Below, one piece after another: positions 11,970 through 28,400 of a stretch of 64,000 nt of DNA (position 1 is its first letter; every line of letters starts with the position of its first letter). The position numbers and the translations under genes are program-made. The stretch is from Crambe crambe (lineage: Eukaryota > Porifera > Demospongiae > Poecilosclerida > Crambeidae): NCBI GenBank assembly GCA_963924555.1, contig OZ004590.1, positions 2,333,001-2,397,000 of the forward strand, given 5' to 3'. The notes under the pieces are model-generated. The model had not been told where the DNA came from and searched no databases. It worked only from the letters and a program-made list of their open reading frames with translations.

Positions 11970-12612
11970 AACCTGCAGTAACCTGTAGCTATTACAATAA
12001 CGTAAAATCTTATACCAATAACCTCCAGTAACAACAGCAACCTCAGGTAACCGGCAGTAACCTCCGGTAACCTGTAGTAACCTATGGTAACCTCCAGTAA
12101 CCTACAGTAACCTCCAGTAACCTATGGTAACCTCCAGTAATCTACAGTAACCTCCGGTAACCTCCAGTAACCTCCAGTAACCTACAGTAACCTCTAGTAA
12201 CCTGCAGTAACCTCCAGTAACCTGCAGTAACCTGTAGTAACCTCAGGTAACCTGCAGTAACCTGCAGTAACCTACAGTAACCTACAGTAACCTCCAGTAA
12301 CCTCCAGTAACCTGCAGTAACCTTCAGTAACCTGCAGTAACCTGTAGTAACCTTCAGTAACCTGCAGTAACCTGAAGTAACCTGCAGTAACCTCCAGTAA
12401 CCTACAGTAACCTCTAGTAACCTGCAGTAACCTCCAGTAACCTGCAGTAACCTGTAGTAACCTCAGGTAACCTGCAGTAACCTCCAGTAACCTGCAGTAA
12501 CCTTCAGTAACCTGCAGTAACCTGCAGTAACCTTCAGTAACCTGCAGTAACCTGCAGTAACCTTCAGTAACCTGCAGTAACCTGTAGTAACCTCAGGTAA
12601 CCTTCAGTAACT
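11970..12612. repeat. 12-bp minisatellite (consensus CAGTAACCTSYA)
   Basis: About fifty tandem copies of a 12-bp unit with GTAACCT constant and the other positions variable. It starts 50 bp after the stop codon of the ATPase/PHD gene and ends 30 bp before the inferred right edge of the composite transposon. It has no coding potential. A subterminal role in transposition is inferred from position only. Confidence 0.95.
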
Positions 12613-12639
12613 AATCTTCTACATCCTTAAACTTAAATT

Positions 12640-12870
12640 AAAACTAATCTTCTCAGGCTGGGTCACATCACAAAGTACCACCTGTAGCTTGTTCTGCAGC
12701 TCCTTCTCACGCAGGACAGCTTCCTCTCTCTAGTGTTTGCACTACATGACCAAACAACTAGACCACTGACCAGTCAAAACAGCTATTTCTTGATGAATTC
12801 TCTGTATGATTTCTCAAGCATTATTTCTTTCAGAGGCCACGGGAGCACTAATCACATTCACCATGTAGCT
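12640..12870 (-). pseudogene. repeated coiled-coil exon fragment, copy 1
   Basis: This block recurs at 27410-27650 and 47608-47835. Read on the minus strand, the 27.4-kb copy has an open stretch rich in Glu, Leu and Gln (EAVLRERELQNKLQVV), a likely coiled-coil exon. In this copy a short deletion near 12730 removes the GKSEE-encoding part. It lies upstream of EML copies each time, so it probably belongs to a neighbouring minus-strand gene that was partly duplicated with the array. The parent gene is unknown. Confidence 0.45.
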
Positions 12871-19465
<6,595 letters not shown>

Positions 19466-19480
19466 TGTATGTATTGTGTG

Positions 19481-19863
19481 GAGTCACTTGGTTTGAACTC
19501 TGGGCTTGTAAGCAGGAGACCATGAGTTCAAGTCCCGCCAGTGACATATGGTGTTTATCCATCCTTTTCACCAGCTTTAATTTGCTGTGAATATCATCTA
19601 ATACCATGCCACCAGTCCACCCAACTGAAAATGGGTACCTGGAATTTCCAGGGTGCAAATCAAACTAGCTATCTCTCCAATATCAGCTGTTGTCCAGGTG
19701 AGACTTCGGGTGCCCACACCACTTGCTGAGAAGAGGTAGTCAGTCAGTCCTCCTGTGAGTTCCTAGCCCGGGCTCCAGGAGGTTGCCAGCACTGGCTCTT
19801 ATAGTGCCTGCTTAGTGCACAGGCATTCTGGCTTGACCAGGTGCGCGTGACTGCTCAGCGGCA
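19481..19863 (+). mobile_element. tRNA-Thr-like SINE, copy 1
   Basis: The first 75 bp fold like a tRNA. GTCACT at the start pairs with AGTGAC near 19540, the anticodon-loop sequence CTTGTAA gives a UGU anticodon, and GAGTTCAAGTCCC is a good pol III box B. A non-tRNA body of about 310 bp follows and is shared with copies at 31045, 55524 and 62051. A short TATG run precedes it. The body end coincides with the deletion that removed EML exon 14 in this unit. Confidence 0.8.
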
Positions 19864-20067
19864 ATTCATGTCCAAATAATATGTATATGTACATATGAAG
19901 ATGTACATAGCTATGTATGTGACACATAAAGGATAATATTGGAACTGCATGTGGTGTTGGTATTTTTAGTGTTGTATAAAAAGTATTGATTTAGTAACTA
20001 TGCATGACCATGTAGTGATAATAATACCAATGAAAATATTCAGATATTAATTTTTATGGAGTATACA

Positions 20068-23000
20068 CTAATAGCTAATCAATGCTATATCAGTTCTGTT
20101 TGTTTCATTCAAACCTTCATGCTCATATCCTCCAACCACCATCATTTCTCTATCATTGATCATTACACTGTTGCATAGACTTCGTGGGTGTGGTAAATCC
20201 CCAACTTTCAGCCACTTCCCAGTTTCAGGTTGGTAGAGTTGAATGGTAGTCAAGTCCTTACCATCCTTCACACCACCCAATGCAAGCAGAGACCCACTGA
20301 TGGAGAGTGGAGTGGACCGGATAGCGTCTAGTTCGGATATCTCCTTCCAGATCTGTCTGTCTCTCTCGCTAGAACTCTTTGGGTTGAGCAGAGCTTGTAG
20401 AGACACACTGAATACCTTCTTAGTAGTACCACTTATAAACCCACTCATAAAGTAACACATGTCACCCACTATGGCTACCTTCATCTCACTCCATCCCACT
20501 GGCAGTGGAGGTGCAGTAGACCAGTGTTTATTGCTGGTGTTCATGACCTCGACAGATGTTAAAATGCCCCACTTTTCTGAACTGCCTCCAGCCACTACTA
20601 GCCATTCTTTGTATGTTACAACAGAGCAGGAATGACGTGCTGTGGGCATATCAGGATAGGGATGCACCCATTCCTTGCTTGCAGCTTTCCATGCACCCAG
20701 TACCTTGCTATAAGCTCCACCCACTTCCTTTCCACCCACTAACACTAGTTGGTTGTCGATCACTGTCATACCAAAGAAGCCTGTTTTATATGGTGGCAAT
20801 ATGGCCCATTCCCCCGAGTGAATGTCATATACCATGACTTTGTTTTTATTGTCATATCCAGTATATCCACCCCCGACATATACCATCCCCTGCATCACTA
20901 CAGCCTGCACAGTATTACACATCTCAAATGGCATATCTGTATCACGCCTCCACTTTAACTGGAGTGGGAATTTGAGTTTGAGGGGTACCTGTGGAATGAG
21001 TTGTATAATTACTGATGATGACCACCACTTAGTGTCTGACCTTTCCTGTCCCCTCCTGCCACCTCCTCAGTTCCTCTGTTAGTCTGCTGATCTCAGCATC
21101 TTTAGTTTGCAGTTCCTCCCTCAGTCGAGACTCTCTTAACTCCAAGTCTGCACGTAACTCCTACAGGTACATATTGAATACAGGGTTAGTAATGGTAGTA
21201 TAGCTGACACTTTAGAATGTTATTATTGAGTGTTTCCCTTTCAGATAGTCCAGCAAATGACCTATGCATTAAGAACTTTCTTTCTATGTATGTTAATGAG
21301 ATTCCTTCTACAAGGGATTGCTACTAACTAGTGTTAGTAACAGTGATAACCCTTACATGACTAGTGCCAGCAATAGTAATAACCCTTACCTGTACTTAAC
21401 CCAAACACTTCTATGTCTGCTTGGTATGTGGTTACCTTGTGATTTTATTTACATGCTGGGGATTTCCCTTACTCCGGAATCAGCTGAGTCAACTCTCACG
21501 TATCATGTAGCTACCTGTCATGTGATGGTTTGTTGCTGGTCCTTACTTGAAGTTGCTGGTCCTTTAGTTGAAATTGTTCATCTTTGAGTTGAAGTTGTCC
21601 ATCTTTTTCGTCCACTGCAATATGTAGCTGCTCCACTTGAGCAATCTTGTCATCCATCTCATTCTGGAGCTGCCGTATTTGAGCATTTTTCTCTCTCTCT
21701 TGTGCCTACAAAATTAATAAAGATACCGAGTGGTTTACATTGAGTCCTATATATTAATGTTATGTATGTCCATTACGGTTCAAAGGTTAATTACCATGTA
21801 AGCACATGTGTGTCACTCATTGCATGACAGCAAGGAAGCTAGGACACAAACCCAAGTCCTTGAGCTTAACTATAAACTGGACATTCTAAGAGTCAAACAA
21901 ACAGTGAAATACAGTAGAGAGCAATAAGCCATGTACCAGAGACTGCAGTAAGCCTAGCTAGGCCAGCAAAGATAGGAACAAGTAAGGAGCCAGAGACTAC
22001 AGTAAGCTTATACAGGCAAAGAGAGCAACAAATAAGTAGCCAGGGACTAGAGAGCAACAAGCAAGATGCCAGAAACTGCACGAAGAGCACAGTTTAGGCT
22101 AGTCTAGAAGAAACCAACCCATTCCTGCGGGTGCAGGCTATTAACAAAATATGTATGTTATAATTAACTACAGTGGAACCTCTAAATGCGGACACCTTTG
22201 GGACCAGCAAAAAGTGTTCTGATTAGAGAGGTGTCCCTATTTCAGGGGTTAAATTATACACATTTATATTGTGTTGGGACAAGAAAAAGTCTCCTGATTA
22301 GAGAGGTTTTTGCATTTCAGGGAGTCCACATTTAGGGGTTCCACTGTACCCTTTGGTACGGTACATATTGAATACAGGGTTAGTAATGGTAGTTTCCCTT
22401 TCAGATAGTCCAGCAAATGACCTATGCATGAAGAACTTTCTTTCTACGTATGTTAATGAGATTTCTTCTACAAGGGACTGCTACTTGAATAAGTTCATAC
22501 ATTTTCTGAAGACTTATGAGAGCACACACACACAAATAGAAACAACTAAAAGTGGTGGCTGAAATGTCATTGTTCAAAGAATATATATCAAGAAGAAAAA
22601 GTAACCCGCTACTGTCTAGCTTTCTCAGAAAACATGGCTAGCAAGATGCTCTTTTGCTTTATGGTGCTAGTTTATAACCCTTACCTTATACACATGACTA
22701 GTGTTAGTAACGGTGATGACCCTTACCTTATACACATGACTAGCACCAGCAATGGTAATGACTACTTGTACCTTATACACAGTGCCAGCAATGGTGATAA
22801 CCCATACACTTTTTTTTTGTCTACTTGGTATGTGGTTACCCTTGTGATTTTATTTACATGTTGGGGATTTCCCTTACTCCGGAATCAGCTGAGTCAACTC
22901 TCACGTATCATGTAGCTACCTGTCATGTGATGGTTTGTTGCTGGTCCTTACTTGAAGTTGCTGGTCCTTTAATTGAAGTTGTCCATCTTGGAGTTGAAGT

Positions 23001-24624
23001 TGTTCATCTTTTTCTTCCACTGCAATATGTAGCTGCTCTACTTGAGCAATTTTATCATCCATCTCGTTCTGGAGCTGCAGTATTTGAGCATTTTTCTCTC
23101 TCTCTTGTGCCTACAAATAAAGATACCAAGTGGTTTACATTGAGTCCTATATATTAATACGTGTCCATCACGGTTCAAAGGTCAATTGTAAAGAGCAATA
23201 AGCCAGGCACCAGAGACTGCAGTAAGCCTAGCTAGGCCGGCAAAGATAGGAACAAGTAAGGAGCCAGAGCCTTTATTGGCAAAGTTACCAGCCCAAGAAG
23301 AATACAATTTCTGCAGATTATCTGCAGGTACAGGTTAGTATAAATCATTATGAGTTATCTAATCACTTGTAGTTCTCTTGTCATGTCTTCTAGTTCAGTT
23401 TGATGCCTCTCCTGTACAAGAGTGAGCAATAGTTTTAAGATATGCTTTACACATTTAATCAATATTCAACCTGTTGTTGAGTCAGTTCCTCTATCCTTCT
23501 GTCCTTCATCTTCATTTCTTTGGCCAGTCGTAATCTTCCGTAGTCTAACTTGGCAACATTTTCACCATACTCTCCTTCCACCTCCACCTTCATTCTCTGA
23601 AGTCTGTCCAGCACCTCATCAGTGGCTGGCCTTTGAGTTGGAGCATTATGCAGACACTGCTTGACCAGCTGGACTAGAGCAGGGTGCCCCACATTGCATG
23701 AAACTTGGTGGTCCAATATTGCTATGTACTCCCCACGACGTTCAAGTTCAGATCTTGCATGGATTAGTTGAGGATTATCAGGATTCACGAAAGTGCTCTG
23801 GAGAAGGTCACCTGGGTATTTCTATGTAAGTACAAGTTGATACATGACGTATAGTTAATTGGCATGTGGCACTGACTTGTATCAAAGTGTAGAGGGCAAG
23901 GTGGCCAAAGGAGAAGATGTCGAGGGATGGTCCATAGCGGTGAGTCTCTCCCAGAGCTTCTGGTGGCATGTACACTAGCGTCCCTGGCAATTTAGAGAGT
24001 GTCCTGGCCATCTGACCTGGTCTCATGTCAACGATGCGGGAGTTACCCATGTCAGTGATCTTTGCCACCAAAGAGGAGGTGAGGAGGACGTTCTTGGCAG
24101 TTAAGTCCCTGTGGATGACTGGAGGTGTTCTCTTGTGAAGATAGACCAGTCCACTGGCCACATCCTCTAGGACAGAGCGCTTGAGGGAGAGAGGGAGACC
24201 AGGCATGTGCTCCAACAGGTCATCCAGGCTTGTCTCCAGTCGTTCCATCACCAGTAGAGGCAGTTGAGTCCCTGGGAGGAAGCAGAGACCCAGGAAAAGG
24301 GTGATGTTAGGGTGACGGAGGCTGGACATCAACTGACACTCCTGCTCATACTTTTGGACAAGCTCAGGCACTCCTTGATTGCCAGCATCTATGAGAGCTT
24401 CATGAATCTTCTTGCCAGCACAGATGAGATGCTTGTACTTTACCTGTCGAAGAGTAGATCTCACTAACATGCATTCAAATCTATTTCACTATACTGACCT
24501 CTTCCACTGAACCATAAGAACCTGTTCCCAGGACTTTACCAGTTGGAGTGACATCAGTCAGCACAAACTGCTGTAGGTGACAGTTGTTCCTGAAGGCCTG
24601 AGCCATACCATGTCTCCTAGCCAT
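20068..24624 (-). CDS. KK1: protein kinase-coiled coil-Kelch protein, intact
   Basis: Eight exons, all phase 0: 24624-24499, 24443-23877, 23821-23471, 23411-23367, 23110-22952, 21705-21547, 21160-21041 and 20988-20068, giving 815 residues. Residues about 28-312 form a kinase domain with glycine loop GTGSYGSV, lysine in CAGKKIHEA, catalytic HRDLTAKN, DMG in place of DFG, and MPPEAL for the APE motif. A Gln/Glu/Lys-rich coiled coil (about 313-509) includes two copies of a 53-residue exon. The C-terminal 306 residues hold Kelch repeats with VGG/AGG signatures, probably six blades. HRDLTAKN suggests a tyrosine-kinase-like enzyme; substrate unknown. No signal peptide or membrane segment is visible, so it is probably cytosolic. 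It converges on EML-A. Confidence 0.85.
21165..23115 (-). repeat. tandem duplication inside KK1
   Basis: The block 21165-21710 (intron plus coiled-coil exon) is repeated at 22350-23115, giving KK1 two copies of the 159-bp exon (21547-21705 and 22952-23110). KK2 and KK3 have one each. The exon length is a multiple of three, so the frame is kept. Confidence 0.85.
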
Positions 24625-25601
24625 GATCACAACAAACCGATTTGAAAAGTGGGTGTGTCACATAATGTGATTCATAGTATTTATGACATCATCACAGTCA
24701 TGAATAATAACATCAAAGAGAGTTGGCTGTAGTTGGACCAGTAGGTTGTCAGGATGTAAAACTAGTCCCTTTCGAGCTTCCCTTAATTACATGCTCTTTG
24801 ATAATTTGGCTACACTCTTAAGTCATTACCTCTAACTAGCAGGATGGACTTTTCGTAAGCAGTATTTTATTATAGATGTGTCTCCACCCTCTCCGCCCTT
24901 TCCAGTGATAAGAAAAAGAAAATACTACAAGAGGAAGACCCAAAGAGATTAAGAAATGAAGATAGTCTCAAGAATGAAGTGCTTATAAAAGCTAAGGTAT
25001 GTATAAGCTGGAATTTCTCTGTATCACACATCTGCAGCAAGGGATTAAGCAATTGAATTGGTAACATCTGCATACAAATCCACAGATATATCCTTTAAAG
25101 TTTAAGGACCACGATAACTTCATTGTACGTAAACAAGGCCTTGTTAAATCTTGAAATCCTTGAACCCAGATTAATGAGTGGTACCTCATAATTTCCTCTA
25201 TTCACATGTAGGATGTTCTTTTCACGAATTGGCCTCACCATTACAGCTGTTTCAAGCAAAGCCTGGATTGGACCATGTATGTGTTGAGACTCAGTCATTT
25301 GACTCTTTAATGTATTCATTTCTGCATTTATGTATTTTTACTATTGATGATATTAGTGTCTATTAGTGTCTTCTGCGATATTGGTTAGTTCAGTGAAGGC
25401 ATCCCCCCACTGCACAGCAACTGAACTGAGCTGCAGTAGGTAGGTGGTTTTTACCCCAAAAGACAGAGTCTTTGGTGGCCTTCTCCCCTGTCTGGCTCTT
25501 ACCCCAAAAGACAGAGTCTGTGGGCCTAAAACTCCCACAGCAATAGGGGTGAACTCATGTGTGTGTAGTAGTTCTGTGTACTTCTCCTCCTTGAGAGACT
25601 C

Positions 25602-26178
25602 TAGTCTCGCGTGGCCAGATCCTTTACCAACTGCAGCACGGATGTATTACATCATCCGCACGGTATGGTGTCAGTGTGTACAGGCTCTCGTTGCATTCCC
25701 CAGGAATGTGAACGTCAATACTTTGTGTGAATTGCTTATGGGAGTGTGGTTTTATTATCAAAATTAATAATACTCACGCGCACTGATAACAGTAAACACG
25801 TGGGTAATTCTTGCTGAGCTACTGAGACTTGGAAATAGGCTGTGCATTCTGCAAATTGTTAGTCAGTTTGAGTTAGCTTCAGGAAACCTGGACATCAGAG
25901 CAGTAAGACATTCCAGTGCACTTGCCATGCCAGGACTTGAAAAGGGTCTCCTTCTCCTTTCATTGGCACTGGCCACAGCTAGCAAGCAGTCAGATGCAAC
26001 ATTCGAATAATGATAGCGCGCAGTTTACTGTTATGGTTTTGTGGTGTGAACGTGGGTGTAAATTGCATTCCACTGCAACGAGAGCCTGTACACGCTGCCA
26101 CCATACCCTTCCTTCCGCGTGCAGATGATGTAATACATCCGTGCTGCGGTAGGTAAAGGGTCTGGCTACACGAGACTA
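25602..26178. mobile_element. Mutator-like MITE, copy 2 (577 bp)
   Basis: Begins TAGTCTCGCGTGGCCAGA and ends with the inverse; the arms match imperfectly for over 100 bp. Perfect 9-bp duplication GAGAGACTC lies at 25593-25601 and 26179-26187. The left copy of the segmental duplication (near 1040) shows the uninterrupted site. No transposase is encoded. Confidence 0.9.
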
Positions 26179-26637
26179 GAGAGACTCAGAGCTAGACTCC
26201 TGTATGAGGGGGCAAAGATGTCTGCACAGATTGCACCCCAAACCAGGCACTCCAAAGGATTTATTTATTACATCCTCAAGATCATTACCGGATTGTATCA
26301 TTTGATAATGCCATTTAGCTACCATACATAGCTTCATGTATTTGTACAGATTATCATTGTCGAGAAACAGCACACTAATCAAGGTCATGCATATTCCTTA
26401 TCCTTACCAGATTATGTCAAGAAAATAACACTGCTAACACCATAACTATATGAAATTATGTCAAGATACTTCTAGGATTTGACAATCTCAAGATTACATG
26501 TGAATCGTACATTTTACTTGTCAAGAATAAGAATTTTACTTGTCAAGAATAAGAATCCTGGCATGAATCACATCAAGGGCATACATCAATCGCACCATGA
26601 TCAATAGGCATATTCATTCAATTGGAACTGCCTATAT

Positions 26638-26958
26638 CAGTGGCGGATCTAGAAAAATTAAAAGGGAGTTTCAACTATCTGCTTGCGTGCGGAAAATTTT
26701 TGTCTGACCACGCCCACTTTCCCATAACCACGCCTTTTTGGATTGTTTATACATGAGTGATGAAGATGGTAAGCTTCAGCTAGCTAGCCATTTTTGGACG
26801 ACTGAAGGCTCTTCAAAAAGACTGAGCATGCTCATACAGTACTGACAGGTGGGTATTAAAACAGCGCGCGCTATAGACTGGCCATCTAACGCGCGCGCTA
26901 GCACGGAGCAAAGGGGGTTTCGATGGAAACCATAGAAACCACTCTAAATCCGCCACTG
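26638..26958. mobile_element. hAT-like MITE (321 bp)
   Basis: The ends are CAGTGGCGGATCTAGA and the inverse of CAGTGGCGGATTTAGA, the typical terminal sequence of hAT elements. It is absent from the paralogous site near 1515. The flank is a TATATA run, so the expected 8-bp duplication cannot be measured; 5 bp (TATAT) is visible. Confidence 0.85.
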
Positions 26959-27409
26959 TATATATATCTTGACAATTCAGAAAGTGTTTTGATTTCTGGT
27001 AACTATGATTCATCCAGAACTCAAAGAATTACCCCTTTTTCAAGAATGCTGCTCCTAGCTATATACACGTATGGTATTATCTTATCAGTCTGTAGCTAAT
27101 GATAAGCAATGACATTAGTAGTAATGTTCCTGGAGATCCCTACACATGTTCCAGAAAGGAGGTTGTGGTTCCTTTATGGTACTTGTGCACTAAAGAAGCC
27201 TATCCACCCCTGGAGTAATTGGGATGAACTGGTCACAAATACTGGTAAAACCACACGTACATTCAGTCAGGCTTTCTACAATGAAAGGATAGTATAGCTA
27301 TTACACCATTCACTCTATAGAATGGTACTTCATTGATTTAGCTTCACAACAAAAGCCTTCTTTTACTAGAAATAATTATGATTCTAAAGCATATGGGCTC
27401 TTGAAACTA

Positions 27410-27650
27410 ATCTTCTCAGGCTGGGTCACATCATAAAGTACCACCTGTAGCTTGTTCTGAAGTTCCCTCTCACGCAGGACAGCTTCCTCTTCAGATTTAC
27501 CCTCTAGTGTTTGCACTACATGACAAACAGCTAGACAACTGACCAGTCAAAACAGCTATTTCTTGATGAATTCTCTGTATGATTTCTCAAGCACTATTTC
27601 AGAGGCCACAGGAGCACTAACCACATTCACCATAGCTAAAGGATCTTATG
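27410..27650 (-). pseudogene. repeated coiled-coil exon fragment, copy 2
   Basis: The fullest of the three copies of this block. On the minus strand it is open for about 38 codons with a coiled-coil composition. No complete gene can be built around it. Confidence 0.45.
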
Positions 27651-27664
27651 CACACACTCAGTGC

Positions 27665-28400
27665 AATTAAGGCCAAGCAGGAAAGAGAAACCAAGGGAAT
27701 CAAGAGTCAGAAGTCCTCTGCTGCTGATGGGAAGAGGAGAACAGTCTCTCCATGGAGTTCATACATGATAAAGGGTTATCCTCTCATGGAGTTCATACAT
27801 GGGTAAGTGATAAAGGGTTATCCTCTCCATGGAGTTCATACATGGGTAAGTGATAAAGGGTTATCTTCTCCATGGAGTTCATACATGGGTAGGTGATAAA
27901 GGGTTATCCTCTCCATGGAGTTCATACATGGGTAGGTGATAAAGGGTTATCCTCTCCATGGAGTTCATACATGGGTAGGTGATAAAGGGTTATCCTCTCC
28001 ATGGAGTTCATACATGGGTAGGTGATAAAGGGTTATCCTCTCCATGGAGTTCATACATGGGTAGGTGATAAAGGGTTATCCTCTCCATGGAGTTCATACA
28101 TACATGAGTACATGATAAAGCAGTTCATACATAATTATATAAAGAGTTATTCTCTTGATGGAGTCCACACATTCATACATACTTCTCTAACCCTTACTAT
28201 TCTTTTCAGTATGTTTCTATAGGTTGGTGAATGTATCATCTGCTTGCATTTCTCACCTTTATCTTAATGCTGATTAAATCCTCTATTCAAAGCAATGCTT
28301 GACCTGACATGCCAGTTAAGCTGTACTCACAGAGTTATGTACAATTTTTCCTTTGTAGTTAGCTAGCTACCGTGGTTGGTTATGACTGTCGTTAGATATG
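27665..28400 (+). pseudogene. EML fragment (exon 12 and broken exon 13)
   Basis: 27672-27770 matches EML exon 12 (KQERE, then KSSAADGKR) with an in-exon deletion. It runs into a 43-bp minisatellite made from the exon 12 end and its donor. The second HELP exon starts near 28365 but a GCTAGCTAG insertion and then loss of similarity at about 28400 destroy it. Confidence 0.75.
27751..28115 (+). repeat. 43-bp minisatellite containing an exon end and splice donor
   Basis: About eight tandem units include CCATGGAGTTCATACATGGG, then GTAAGT or GTAGGT and GATAAAGGGTTATCC. Each unit carries the last codons of EML exon 12 plus the intron 12 donor. EML-A, EML-B and EML-C have only one to three units at this place, so this copy expanded. 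Confidence 0.9.

Larger units (their letters stand above)
1833..12642. mobile_element. composite KDZ-type DNA transposon carrying two divergent genes
   Basis: The paralogous segment runs from the end of the duplication (27243) to the block starting at 27410 with only about 170 bp between, whereas here about 10.8 kb separates the same two flanks (1832 and 12643). The interval holds a minus-strand KDZ transposase (2267-7550) and a plus-strand ATPase/PHD gene (7702-11917) read away from a shared 150-bp promoter region. Tandem repeats lie near both ends (2030-2225 and 11970-12612). I could not identify terminal inverted repeats or a target duplication, so the exact ends are inferred and some host sequence may be included. 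Confidence 0.6.
24790..27243. repeat. segmental duplication, right copy
   Basis: Matches 240-1832 in order and orientation and carries two later insertions: a Mutator-like MITE at 25602 and a hAT-like MITE at 26638. A short tandem repeat containing ACCCCAAAAGACAGAGTC occurs twice (25452 and 25501), while the left copy has no such unit. Confidence 0.8.

Noticed and set aside
11970..12612. CRISPR array
   Set aside because: Units are contiguous 12-mers without unique spacers, in a eukaryotic setting.
19481..19560. A functional tRNA-Thr gene
   Set aside because: The D-arm is irregular, the head is joined to a 310-bp repeated body, and it recurs in several copies, so it is a SINE head.
23422..23664. 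Plus-strand frames across the kinase and Kelch exons
   Set aside because: They are shadows; the minus-strand exons have kinase motifs, splice sites and conservation among KK copies.
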